From NCBI GenBank assembly GCA_026874595.1, contig CM049313.1, forward strand, positions 77,740,659 through 77,804,658: DNA of 64,000 nt, in the 5' to 3' direction. Of this stretch, positions 24,996-37,600 are shown in pieces. The first letter of the stretch is position 1, and each line of letters opens with the position of its first letter. Made by a program: the position numbers and the translations under genes. The notes below the pieces were generated by a model, which worked only from the letters and a program-made list of their open reading frames with translations, was not told the origin of the DNA and made no database searches. Source of the DNA: Sipunculus nudus. Lineage: Eukaryota > Annelida > Sipuncula > Golfingiida > Sipunculidae.

Positions 24996-25454
24996 TCATT
25001 TTATATTCATATAATTTTTATCAAACAGACAATTAGAAGCCATTCAGCTAATTTGTTAAAATGAAGTTTTACTCTACATGCCTTATTATGATATATGGCT
25101 ATGAGAGACTGTCAAATGTTAAATGTCACTTGATAGAATCCCCATTGTTTTCAAATTATTGAAACTGGAGATAATAATGATATCGGGCTTTTGTTTTGGT
25201 GAAATAGCCCTGTCACAAACCTGTACTAATGCATGTTGCACTGGACCCCTAAACATAGATTGATGAAATGCTCCCTCCCATCAAGCCGGTCATGAAGACT
25301 GCTGGTGACAAAAAAAACTTCAACAGGTTGGTGTTGGTGGCCCCTTGTGTTTACACATGAAATGTTGGTAACTTCTCTTTTAAAAATCTCTATGATATCA
25401 GTGTCATGTTTGGTCAGATTTTGTCAAAGAGTGACGGATATTAATCTGTATCGA
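24996..25454. other. Intergenic DNA downstream of MRPL24
   Basis: No coding exon or repeat family recognised. Confidence 0.4.
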
Positions 25455-25824
25455 TTTATTAAACAAGAAAAAAAATAACAGACACAATACTGAAATTTTG
25501 TTTAATGACAAATGATAAGTATAGTTGTTACAGACATTGAGAAAACCATTACTGAAGATTCACTTCTTGTCCAATGTTCAATAGCTCACAAGTTGCTACT
25601 GTTTTTCCCTCCTACTTGCAAGTGAACTTGTCAATCTCTGATTCCCTTTTAAAGTGATGCCACCAGTTTGTTGCTGACCTGTGTTCTAACATCATTTTGT
25701 TTCAATTCACGATAACTATCAGATTGTGGTGATAAACAACTACTGATGCCATTAATTCCAGGACAAATTCCTGCACAAACTAGTACCAGTAAATCCAGGA
25801 CAAATTCATGACCACCAGCAAAAA
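25455..25824 (-). other. MRPL24: Probable MRPL24 3' UTR with AATAAA signal
   Basis: Reading the - strand, AATAAA (TTTATT at 25455-25460 on +) lies about 365 nt after the stop. The first 70 nt contain a 45-bp-offset direct repeat that copies the last codons and stop of the gene (see findings). Confidence 0.5.
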
Positions 25825-25961
25825 CTAGTACCAGTAGGTCTTCTTAGGTTTACGATCATCTTGGATTCCCATAGAGTCTTTGATGTCTTCTTCGAAGGTT
25901 TTTAACTTCGGTTCAAATGTCACTTTAATAATGTCATCCTCCTTGGTGTCTTTGTTGGTCT
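25825..25961 (-). CDS. MRPL24: MRPL24 last exon
   Basis: Acceptor TTTTTTAACAG|AGACC. Encodes ETNKDTKEDD, VTFEPKLKTFEEDI, then MGIQDDRKPKKTYWY and TAG at 25825-25827. The tyrosine-tryptophan-tyrosine end is typical of MRPL24. Confidence 0.95.
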
Positions 25962-28900
25962 CTGTTAAAAAAGGAAACAAAAAAGTTGCATATATTTGGT
26001 ATAGCTTCCTTCTTTATAAAACAAGGTTCATAATCTTAAAGGCCAGTCAGAGTGTTTAAAAATGTACATTCTTATCACATGTATACTCCTTTCACATGGC
26101 AAATGCAAACCATTTTCAATGCAAATCGAGCACTCATACGGCAATATTAATCCAGCTAAGGAGGTGGTTTCATATCTGCTTTGCTCAAGTATTGTGTGAA
26201 TGCTTTAGAACAGTTCAGACCTAGTTTTCCGGCAGCAACTAGGTCACAGTGCAAGTGCAAAAGCTTGTATCAACATGTTGTTACATTGTTCCACATGTGA
26301 AATGTACATCTCATGCATTGGGGCTAGGCAGCTGTGTGAAGGCACAACACAGTTTAAACAGATCTGCCCAATTTGTTTTGAAAATCTTATGTGTGAAAGA
26401 AGATGATTGAAAATTTATATGTCCAGGCATAATTTAACTGAAGTTGGTCCTGAAATACTGTTAAAATTGGTAAACACTTTCTTAAACACTATTTATGATT
26501 GTAGATTTAAAAAAAAAAGCAATGAAATTCCTTAGATCATGTCATCTTCGACCACCATTCCAGAATGTACACCATATGGTGCTCACTGTTCTTAGGTGGT
26601 ATATGGTCAAATGTAGCTGAAGGACGCAAATATGTCACAGTTAATTCACAAGTCTGAATTACACTGGTCACATCACAAGTCTGAATTACACTGGTCACAT
26701 CACAAGTCTGAATTACACTGGTCACATCATAAGTCTGAATTACACTGGTCACATCACAAGTCTGAATTACACTGGTTACATCACAAGTCTGAATTACACT
26801 GGTCACATCACAAGTCTGAATTACACTGGTCACATCACAAGTCTGAATTACACTGGTCATATCACAAGTCTGAATTACACTGGTCATAACAAAAGTCTGA
26901 ATTACACTGGTCATAACAAAAGTCTGAATTATACTGCTCATATCACAAGTCTGAATTACACTGGTCACATCACAAGTCTGAATTACACTGGTCACATCAC
27001 AAGTCTGAATTACACTGGTCACATCACAAGTCTGAATTACACTGGTCATGTCAAAAGTCTGAATTACACTGGTCACGTCACAAGTCTGAATTACACTGGT
27101 CATGTCACAAGTCTGAATTACACTGGTCACATCATAAGTCTGAATTACACTGGTCACGTCACAAGTCTGAATTACACTGGTCACATCACAAGTCTGAATT
27201 ACACTGGTCATATCAGAAGTCTGAATTACACTGGTCATATCACAAGTCTGAATTACACTGCTCATATCACAAGTCTGAATTACACTGGTCATATCACAAG
27301 TCTGAATTACACTGGTCACGTCACAAGTCTGAATTACACTGGTCACATCATAAGTCTGAATTACACTGGTCACATCACAAGTCTGAATTACACTGGTCAC
27401 ATCACAAGTCTGAATTACACTGGTCACATCACAAGTCTGAATTACACTGGTCACATCACAAGTCTGAATTACACTGGTCATATCAGAAGTCTGAATTACA
27501 CTGGTCATATCACAAGTCTGAATTACACTGCTCATATCACAAGTCTGAATTACACTGGTCATATCACAAGTCTGAATTACACTGGTCACATCACAAATCT
27601 GAAATACAGGGGTCACATCACTAGTCTTAATTACACTGGTCATAGTGTATTCATGATCAGATTAGAAAATATGTAAAAAAATGTCAGTTTGCCTCTTCAC
27701 TCATGAACACCAGGTAGTTTATTGTGAGGAACGAGAGAAGAAACAAGGACAGGAAAGAAAGAAATTTTTTAGCCATTGGCTGAATGGTCTGATAAATTTT
27801 CATCTCAAGAGTAGCATATTATTCATTTATCAGTTTATCTCTTGATATACAGAGCAGGCCTCTGAATCTGGGCCTTCACTCAAGAAAACAGTAATGACCG
27901 TGTCCTTACCAACAAATCCTTCTGGATAAACATAATCCTCCAGCTGATTGGCCATGACAGGCTTTGGAATAATACGACCAGATCGCAAGGACACCCGAAC
28001 TCGTTCCCCCTTCTCTGTGTAACGCCACTCTACATCAGCAGCAAGACTGCCAAGACAAAAGAATGAGTTCTGGATTATTTAAACACACTCATGTTTTTAA
28101 CATAGCTGTTTAAATCTGACATGTCAGCTGGCAGAATAGGTCCTTCAACTTATGGCCCACAACTTTAAACCATGCCTCATTTGTATAAAAAGTATCTGGT
28201 TAAAACATGCTGACACTAGTACTGGTAAAGACAACATGTTCTGTTTGGGAGAGTTGCCCAAATTATGCAAATTTTTTTGCTTGTCAGTTGATTGACTATA
28301 TGTATATATATTGCCAAATATAAGTTGATTTGTCGCGTGCAACTGCTCTGCCCATGCTTGAATAAGCAATTAAGGTCACATAATTATTCATGGTTAGTAA
28401 AATTACTGAAGTATTTCTTTATCTGTGACAAAGCCTGATTGTGACTCAGCATGAACAGAGCCTCCTGATGGTGATACGTACTTGTCTCCAGGGTCCACCA
28501 GCCGCACCTGTTTGTTGTACAGCAGTGGCAGCTCTTTCTTTATACACAATGGGGGTAGATTCTGCTGTACCTGCTGCATTTTATACTCCTGTCAACAAAC
28601 AAATTTAAATTTACAGAAGGGAAAGGATAAACTAGGAAAGTTTGTATTCAATCTTAGCAAGAAAGCACAATTTTCCAGTTACCAATAAATTAAATTTAAC
28701 ATTATGTAAAACCTGGTGCAGTGTACTTTCTGATGGTGTATTAATTTTTGTACTTTTATTAATTTTCACATGATATTTTTACATTGTGATTAGTTTATAT
28801 GAGGTATTTTAAGAATCCATGTACAGTAATACATGACAATATCTCAAAATGCATTTCCTGTTGTTTTCCTCTACCATGTTACTGTCTCCCATACCTTAAA

Positions 28901-29324
28901 ACTGAAATTTATAGAATTTGAGCAAATAAAAAAATTGAAATGTCATTTTTAAACAAGACACACAGTAGAGGACAAAAAAGTATTTTTTTATATATTGTCA
29001 TCAATGAGAAAAAAATACGATAAAAAATCCATCAGCAATATATGAAAAAAAAGGGAAAAAATCCATCAAGCATTCATTTCAGTAAGCTGTTATAAGAGAA
29101 TCAGATTCTGAAATCTTTATATAAGAGCTGCAATTTTATATGGTAGTTATAAAATTTGGTACAGTTGATGCCAGTTTACAGTGACTTTTATCATAATTTT
29201 CATACATGAAATCATAAATGAACAATTCTGACCTTTAGAAATGACTTAAATACCCCCATTACATGAGGAATTCTGGACTGTGATTGAAAATACTGTTATT
29301 AGTACATACTGTAATTTGTATAAA

Positions 29325-29373
<49 letters not shown>

Positions 29374-29714
29374 AGTTTCATATTGTATAAGAGAGCATAA
29401 GCCTGCATTTGGTACCATCTGATGTTCTTCCTGCACCCAGTTACACATTTCCTATACTTTCCAAAATTTCACAAAAGAAGTGTATTTTGAATGTTAAACA
29501 TAGCAGGCACTGGTATGTTGCACATTTTGGACATGCAAGACCGCAAGCATCTACACAGTTAAGTATTTTCAAAATGAAATACCATAATTATTTTACAGTC
29601 TACTTCCCTGGTACTTACACAGTTAAGTCCTTCGACAAACACCCAGTTCCTCTCCTTCACCACAAAGCTGACAATCCCAACTTTCCCCTTGTCTGGTCCA
29701 ACTAAAATTTCAAC
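25825..29714 (-). CDS. MRPL24: Mitochondrial large-subunit ribosomal protein L24 (uL24m), four exons, 5' end missing
   Basis: MRPL24 is a nuclear-encoded uL24-family protein of the mitochondrial large ribosomal subunit; its KOW domain binds large-subunit rRNA. Exons in gene order are 29714-29619, 28588-28482, 28046-27910 and 25961-25825. They join in phase to 158 codons plus TAG. Visible landmarks are the KOW motif VEILVGPDKGKVGIV, the core RNWVFVEGLN, QVRLVDPGDN, DVEWRYTEKGERVRVS, RSGRIIPKP and the family end MGI...KPKKTYWY. All line up with human MRPL24 as I recall it (human is 216 aa), so about 60 N-terminal residues including the import sequence are missing. All visible introns are GT-AG. 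A 27-bp array sits in the last intron and a 61-bp array directly upstream of the first visible exon. Confidence 0.95.
26637..27650. repeat. 27-bp minisatellite, about 37 copies, in the last MRPL24 intron
   Basis: Unit GTCTGAATTACACTGGTCAC plus seven bases. Because 27 is a multiple of three and the unit has stop-free frames, the array gives a 368-codon frame on the - strand (repeat DVTSVIQTC) and an 85-codon frame on the + strand. Neither has exon signals and both lie between proven MRPL24 exons, so they are treated as non-coding. A block with the same variant order (CTGCTCATATC, AGAAGTC) occurs near 27210-27310 and 27480-27570, indicating an internal duplication of about 270 bp. Confidence 0.95.
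27910..28046 (-). CDS. MRPL24: MRPL24 exon, DVEWRYTEKGERVRVS segment
   Basis: Acceptor TTGTCTTGGCAG|T; donor GTTG|GTAAGG. Encodes LAADVEWRYTEKGERVRVS, then RSGRIIPKP and YVYPEGFV, the best-conserved part of the family. Confidence 0.95.
28482..28588 (-). CDS. MRPL24: MRPL24 exon, middle
   Basis: Acceptor GTTGACAG|GAG; donor ACAA|GTACGT. Encodes EYKMQQVQQNL through ELPLLYNKQVRLVDPGD. It ends two bases into an AAT codon completed by the next exon. Confidence 0.95.
29331..29370. repeat. (TA)n microsatellite in an MRPL24 intron
   Basis: Uninterrupted TA dinucleotides between the first and second visible MRPL24 exons. Confidence 0.9.
29619..29714 (-). CDS. MRPL24: MRPL24 exon encoding the KOW motif
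   Basis: Acceptor ACATTTTCAG|GTTGAAAT; donor TGT|GTAAGT. It has 32 codons in phase 0, starting VEILVGPDKGKVGIV and ending VFVEGLNC. Its acceptor and first eight bases are copied in the adjoining 61-bp array. Confidence 0.95.
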
Positions 29715-32700
29715 CTGAAAATGTACACCACACAGTCATCATTACACAGAATACAGAAAAGAAAGGATATCAGTCTGAAACATAAATCATACAGTCATCA
29801 TTATACAGAGGAAACAGACTAGAAAGGATATCATTCTGAAAACATACACCATACAGTCATCATTACATAGAGAAAACAGAATAGAAAGAATATCAACCTG
29901 AAACATACATCATACAGTCATCATTACATAGAGGAAACAGAATAGAAAGGAAACAGAACAAGACTTAGATTTAATCTGAAACATACATCATACAGTCATC
30001 ATTACACAGAGAGAACAGAAAAGAAAGGAAACAGAACAAGAGGATTTCAACCTGAAAACATACACCACACAGTCATCATTACACAGAGGAAACAGAATAG
30101 AAATGATATAGATCTGAAACATAAATAATTAATTCAGTCATCATTACACAGAGGAAACAGGAGAGAAAGGATTTCAATCTGAAAACATACACCATACAGT
30201 CAGCATTACACAGGGGCAACAGAATAGAAAGGATATCAACCTGAAAACATACATCATACATTCAGCATTACACAGAGGAAGCTGAATAGAATAGATTTCA
30301 ACCTGAAAACATACACCATACAGTCATCATTACACCGGGGTAACAGAATAGAAAGGATATCAATCTGAAACATAAATCATACAGTCTTCATTACACAGAG
30401 GAAACAGAATATAAAGGATATCAATCTAAAACATAAATCATACAGTCATCATTATACAGAGGAAACAGAATAGAAAGGATATCAACCTGAAAACATACAT
30501 CATACAGTCATCATTACATAGAGGAAACAGAATAGAAAGGATATCAACCTGAAAACATACATCATACAGTCATCATTACACAGAGGAAACTGAATAGAAT
30601 GGATTTCAACCTGAAAACATACACCATACAGTCATCATTACACGGGGGCAAGAGAATAGAAAGGATATCAACCTGAAACATAAATCATACAGTCAGCATT
30701 ACACAAAGGAAACAGAATAGAATGGATTTCAACCTGAAAACATACACCATACAGTCAGCATTACACAGGGGCACCAGAATAGAAAGGATATAAACCTGAA
30801 AACATACATCATACAGTCAGCATTACACGGAGGAAACTGAATAGAATGGATTTCAACCTGAAAACATACACCATACAGTCATCATAACACAGAGAAAACA
30901 CAATATAAAGGATATCAACCTGAAACATAAATCATACAGTCATCATTACACAGAGAAAACAGAATGTAAAGGATATCAATCTGAAACATAAATCATATAG
31001 TCATCATTACACAGAGAAAACAGAATATAAAGGATATCAACCTGAAACATAAATCATACAGTCATCATTACACATAGAAAACACAATATAAAGGATATTA
31101 ATCTGAAACATAAATCATACAGTCATCATTACACAGAGAAAACAGAATATAAAGGATATCAATCTGAAACATAAATCATACAGTCATCATTACACAGAGA
31201 AAACACAATATAAAGGATATCAATCTGAAACATAAATCATACAGTCATCATTACACAGAGAAAACAGAATATAAAGGATATCAATCTGAAACATAAATCA
31301 TACAGTAATCATTACACAGAGGAAACAGAATATAAAGGATGTCAATCTGAAACATAAATCATACAGTCATCATTACACAGAGGAAACACAATATAAAGGA
31401 TATCAATCTGAAACATAAATCCTACAGTCATCATTACAAAAAGGGAAAAACAATATAAAGGATATCAATCTGAAACATAAATCATACAGTCATCATTACA
31501 CAGAGAAAACAGAATTTAAAGGATATCAATCTGAAACATAAATCATACAGTCATCATTACACAGAGAAAACACAATATAAAAGATATCAATCTGAAACAT
31601 AAATCATACAGTAATCATTACACAGATAAAACAGAATATAAAGGATATCAATCTGAAACATAAATCATACAGTAATCATTACACAGAGAAAACAGAATAT
31701 AAAGGATATCAATCTGAAACATAAATCATACAGTCATCATTACACAGAGAAAACAGAATATAAAGGATATCAATCTAAAACATAAATCATACAGTCATCA
31801 TTACACAGAGGAAACAGAATATAAAGGATGTCAATCTGAAACATAAATCATACAGTAATCATTACACAGAGAAAACAGAATATAAAGGATATCAATCTGA
31901 AACATAAATCATACAGTCATCATTACACAGAGAAAACACAATATAAAGGATATCAATCTGAAACATAAATCATACAGTCATCATTACACAGAGGAAACAG
32001 AATATAAAGGATGTCAATCTGAAACATAAATCATACAGTCATCATTACACAGAGGAAACAGAATATAAAGGATGTCAATCTGAAACATAAATCATACAGT
32101 AATCATTACACAGAGAAAACAGAATATAAAGGATATCAATCTGAAACATAAATCATACAGTAATCATTACACAGAGAAAACTGAATATAAAGGATATCAA
32201 TCTGAAACATTAATCTTACAGTCATCATTACACAGAGAAAACACAATATAAAGGATATCAATCTGAAACATAAATCATACAGTCATCATTACATAGAGAA
32301 AACAGAATATAAAAGATATCAATCTGAAACATAAATCATACAGTCATCATTACACAGAGGAAACAGAATATAAGGGATGTCAATCTGAAACATAAATCAT
32401 ACAGTCATCATTACACAGAGAAAACAGAATATAAAGGATATCAATCTGAAACATAAATCATACAGTCATCATTACACAGAGAAAACACAATATAAAGGAT
32501 ATCAATCTGAAACATAAATCATACAGTCATCATTACACAGAGAAAACAGAATATAAAGGATATCAATCTGAAACATAAATCATACAGTCATCATTACACA
32601 GAGAAAACAGAATATAAAGGATATCAATCTGAAACATAAATCATACAGTAGTCATTACACAGAGAAAACAGAATATAAAGGATATCAATCTGAAACATAA

Positions 32701-33290
32701 ATCATACAGTAATCATTACACAGAGAAAACACAATATAAAGGATATCAATCTGAAACATAAATCATGCAGTAATCATTACACAGAGAAAACACAATATAA
32801 AGGATATCAATCTGAAACATAAATCATACAGTAATCATTACACAGAGAACACAGAATATAAAGGATATCAATCTAAAACATAAATCATACAGTCATCATT
32901 ACACAGAGAAAACAGAATATAAAGGATATCAATTTGAAATATAAATCTTACAGTAATCATTACACAGAGAAAACACAATATAAAGGATATCAATCTGAAA
33001 CATAAATCATACAGTAATCATTACACAGAGAAAACACAATATAAAGGATATCAATCTGAAACATAAATCATACAGTAATCATTACACAGAGAAAACAGAA
33101 TATAAAGGATATCAATCTGAAACATAAATCATACAGTAATCATTACACAGAGAAAACAGAATATAAAGGATATCAATCTGAAACATAAATCATACAGTTA
33201 TCATTACACAGAGAAAACAGATTTTAAAGGATATCAATCTGAAACATAAATCATACAGTCATCATTACACAGAGGAAACAGAATAGAAAG
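29707..33290 (-). repeat. 61-bp minisatellite built from the MRPL24 3' splice site, nearly 60 copies
   Basis: The unit of 61 bp (for example 32556-32616) read on the - strand ends in TGATTTATGTTTCAGATTG. This matches the genuine acceptor of the MRPL24 exon (TGTACATTTTCAG|GTTGAAAT). Units nearest the exon (29.7-30.9 kb) keep the exact TTTTCAGGTTGAAATC; farther units are homogenised to TTTCAGATTGATATCC. Each unit also carries a pyrimidine-rich TTCTGTTTTCTCTGTG and TAATGATGAC, a plausible branch-point context. The array occupies the intron immediately upstream of the first visible exon. Confidence 0.95.
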
Positions 33291-34600
33291 GAAGGTTGTC
33301 AATGCTGCTGCTGACAGATGCTTTCTGCTAGCTCTTGGAGACAGCATATCTTGGATAAAGAAACTGGTCTGGTCTGTGTATGACACCTTACCTCCACCTG
33401 TTTGTATGGGAAAGATATGTGGCTATAAAAGTGTCCTTCTGTCCCGTCATGTCTCTGTTACAGTCAACTTTGGTTCCTTAAATATTTCTTGAAGTAGTAA
33501 TTTTCATAATTCTGAGCAGCTTGTCTGGCATTTAACTGAAGTTAACCTCCAATAGGTATACATATATTGACGGAATCATGATCATATCAAAGAGCCAAGC
33601 AAAAGTATATCACATGCACATGTCAATTTTTTAGATTGTAATAGTACTAAACAGCCCCACCAGATGTCAGGAGCAGTTCATGAATATATATAGACCAAGA
33701 CTAAATTAAGAGACCTAAAAGCAAGCAAGGGCTCATCCAGCTGGTACATTTGACGGGCATAATAAGGAGATCCTAGCTATAAAGAAATTTAATTACAATC
33801 CATCAAATAATTTGTTTGGGACAAAAACACAAAGACAAACATGGGTGAAATGTGAAGCTTTCCTGGGATATTCAGCCATGGGTGTATTTATTTCCATATA
33901 AGCAGACACCATATCCAACTAATTCAAAACAATTCAAATGTGCAGGTCACTGCATTGACCCTGCAAGCAGTTGAGCAGTGTATTATTTTTGTAGGTCCTG
34001 CAGCAGATCTGTACAGTAAGGCCTTAACAATGGTCCACAAGCAGAACATGCACATGAAAAAAACGATGGATCTCTGCACCAAAAGATACAAGTTCTCATG
34101 GAAAGGCAGCCTGGAGGTCTTGGTTTATTTTTTTTTTCCAGGCCCTGTCACAGGTCATGTGGCAATGTTGGTTGGAATGTGCCACCTATGAATCCTAGTT
34201 TTTGTTACTTTTAATACTGGATATCACTGATACTGATACTCTTGGAGTGTGGGTGTAGTAAATTACTGCCTGCCTGAAAAACTGCAGTTTAACTGGTAGC
34301 CCAGGCTAGCATTCAGTCTGGTCAGCTCATTCATTAACCATGGGTGCATGTGCACTGAGCATAATGTTTTTAACTGTCGTTATTATGCTCAGTGTTAAAT
34401 TTTTTGACACGATATATTACTGCATTTGGCACAGTTTTACATTAGAACCTGACCTTGAATCAACTGCCTTGCAGGATAAAACAGGGGAAAGTTACACATG
34501 GTCTTTCAATCATGGATAAACCTCCATTTGTGCAAATTTGTTGTACATTCTGGTAAGCAACAATTATAACCTCATATGGATTCAAAAATTATATAAATTA
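33291..34600. other. Single-copy spacer between two minisatellites, no gene recognised
   Basis: Probably the same MRPL24 intron if the missing 5' exon lies further right. An 83-codon + strand open frame (33940-34191) has acceptor-like sequence TTATTTTTGTAG|GTCC near 33990 and a mixed-composition peptide (KTMDLCTKRYKFSWKG). I do not recognise it, and it ends in a poly-T/CCAG stretch typical of an intron end. Confidence 0.4.
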
Positions 34601-34604
34601 AATA

Positions 34605-37600
34605 GAGTTCATAGTGAATATATATTGGCAAAGCAGGGTTCATAGTGAATATAAGCTGACAAAGCAGAGTTCATAGTGAATATAAGCTGACAAAGCAGGG
34701 TTCATAGTGAATATAAGCTGGCAAAGCAGGGTTCATAGTGAATATAAGCTGACAAAGCAAGAGTTCATAGTGAATATAAGCTGGCAAAGCAGGGTTCATA
34801 GTGAATATAAGCTGACAAAGCAGAGTTCATAGTGAATATAAGCTGACAAAGCTGGGTTCATAGTGAATATAAGCTGACAAAGCAGGGTTCATAGTGAATA
34901 TAAGCTGACAAAGCAGGGTTCATAGTGAATATAAGCTGACAAAGCAGAGTTCAAAGTGAATATAAGCTGACAAAGCAGAGTTCATAGTGAATATAAGCTG
35001 ACAAAGCAGAGTTCATATTGAATATAAGCTGGCAAAGCAGGGTTCATAGTGAATATAAGCTGGCAAAGCAGGGTTCATAGTGAATATAAGCTGACAAAGC
35101 AGAGTTCATAGTGGATATAAGCTGACAAAGCAGAGTTCATATTGAATATAAGCTGACAAAGCAGACTTCATAGTGAATATAAGCTGGCAAAGCAGGGTTC
35201 ATAGTGAATGTAAGCTGGCAAAGCAGGGTTCATAGTGAATATAAGCTGACAAAGCAGAGTTCATAGTGAATATAAGCTGACAAAGCTGGGTTCATAGTGA
35301 ATATAAGCTGACAAAGCAGGGTTCATAGTGAATATAAGCTGGCAAAGCAGGGTTCATAGGCAGGGTTCATAGTGAATATAAGCTGACAAAGCAGAGTTCA
35401 TAGTGAATATAAGCTGACAAAGCAGAGTTCATAGTGAATATAAGCTGGCAAAGCAGGGTTCATAGTGAATATAAGCTGACAAAGCAGAGTTCATAGTGAA
35501 TATAAGCTGACAAAGCAGAGTTCATAGTGAATATAAGCTGGCAAAGCAGGGTTCATAGTGAATATAAGCTGGCAAAGCAGGGTTCATAGTGAATATAAGC
35601 TGGCAAAGCAGGGTTCATAGTGAATATAAGCTGGCAAAGCAGGGTTCATAGTGAATATAAGCTGGCAAAGCAGGGTTCATAGTGAATATAAGCTGGCAAA
35701 GCAGGGTTCATAGTGAATATAAGCTGTCAAAGCAGAGTTCATAGTGAATATAAGCTGACAAAGCAGGGTTCATAGTGAATATAAGCTGACAAAGCAGAGT
35801 TCATAGTGAATATAAGTTGGCAAAGCAGGGTTCATAGTGAATATAAGCTGGCAAAGCAGGGTTCATAGTGAATATAAGCTGACAAAGCAGAGTTCATAGT
35901 GAATATAAGCTGGCAAAGCAGGGTTCATGGTGAATATAAGCTGGCAAAGCAGGGTTCATAGTGAATATAAGCTGACAAAGCAGAGTTCATAGTGATTATA
36001 AGCTGGCAAAGCAGGGTTCATAGTGAATATAAGCTGACAAAGCAGAGTTCATAGTGAATATAAGCTGACAAAGCTGGGTTCATAGTGAATATAAGCTGAC
36101 AAAGCAGGGTTCATAGTGAATATAAGCTGACAAAGCAGGGTTCATAGTGAATATAAGTTGACAAAGCAGAGTTCATAGTGGATATAAGCTGACAAAGCAG
36201 AGTTCATAGTGAATATAAGCTGACAAAGCAGAGTTCAAAGTGAATATAAGCTGGCAAAGCAGGGTTCATAGTGAATATAAGCTGACAAAGCAGGGTTCAT
36301 AGTGAATATAAGCTGACAAAGCAGAGTTCATAGTGGATATCAGCTGACAAAGCAGAGTTCATAGTGAATATAAGCTGACAAAGCAGAGTTCATAGTGAAT
36401 TTAAGCTGGCAAAGCAGGGTTCATAGTGAATATAAGCTGGAAAAGCAGGGTTCATAGTGAATATAAGCTGACAAAGCAGAGTTCATAGTGAATATAAGCT
36501 GACAAAGCTGGGTTCATAGTGAATATAAGCTGACAAAGCAGGGTTCATAGTGAATATAAGCTGGCAAAGCAGGGTTCATAGGCAGGGTTCATAGTGAATA
36601 TAAGCTGACAAAGCTGGGTTCATAGTGAATATAAGCTGACAAAGCAGAGTTCATAGTGAATATAAGCTGGCAAAGCAAGGTTCATAGTGAATATAAGCTG
36701 ACAAAGCAGAGTTCATAGTGAATATAAGCTGACAAAGCAGAGTTCATAGTGAATATAAGATGGCAAAGCAGGGTTCATAGTGAATATAAGCTGGCAAAGC
36801 AGGGTTCATAGTGAATATAAGCTGGCAAAGCAGGGTTCATAGTGAATATAAGCTGGCAAAGCAGGGTTCGTAGTGAATATAAGCTGGCAAAGCAGGGTTC
36901 ATAGTGAATATAAGCTGTCAAAGCAGAGTTCATAGTGAATATAAGCTGACAAAGCAGATTTCATAGTGAATATAAGCTGGCAAAGCAGGGTTCATAGTGA
37001 ATATAAGCTGACAAAGCAGAGTTCATAGTGAATATAAGCTGGCAAAGCAGGGTTCATAGTGAATATAAGCTGGCAAAGCAGGGTTCATAGTGAATATAAG
37101 CTGACAAAGCAGAGTTCATAGTGAATATAAGCTGGCAAAGCAGGGTTCATAGTGAATATAAGCTGGCAAAGCAGGGTTCATAGTGAATATAAGCTGACAA
37201 AGCAGAGTTCATAGTGAATATAAGCTGGCAAAGCAGGGTTCATAGTAAATATAAGCTGGCAAAGCAGGGTTCATAGTGAATATAAGCTGGCAAAGCAGAG
37301 TTCATAGTGAATATAAGCTGGCAAAGCAGGGTTCATAGTGAATATAAGCTGGCAAAGCAGGGTTCATAGTGAATATAAGCTGACAAAGCAGAGTTCATAG
37401 TGAATATAAGCTGGCAAAGCAGGGTTCATAGTGAATATAAGCTGGCAAAGCAGGGTTCATAGTGAATATAAGCTGACAAAGCAGAGTTCATAGTGAATAT
37501 AAGCTGACAAAGCTGGGTTCATAGTGAATATAAGCTGACAAAGCTGGGTTCATAGTGAATATAAGCTGACAAAGCAGGGTTCATAGTGAATATAAGCTGA

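Noticed and set aside
26537-27643. 368-codon open frame on the - strand as a repetitive protein gene
   Set aside because: It lies entirely in a 27-bp minisatellite (a multiple of three) inside a proven MRPL24 intron, and the non-repeat ends show no coding character.
33390-33470. Possible missing MRPL24 5' exon ending GTGGAG|GTAAGG on the - strand
   Set aside because: The donor is good, but the upstream codons contain early stops in two frames, and the remaining frame (MTGQKDTFIATYLSH) does not resemble the family.
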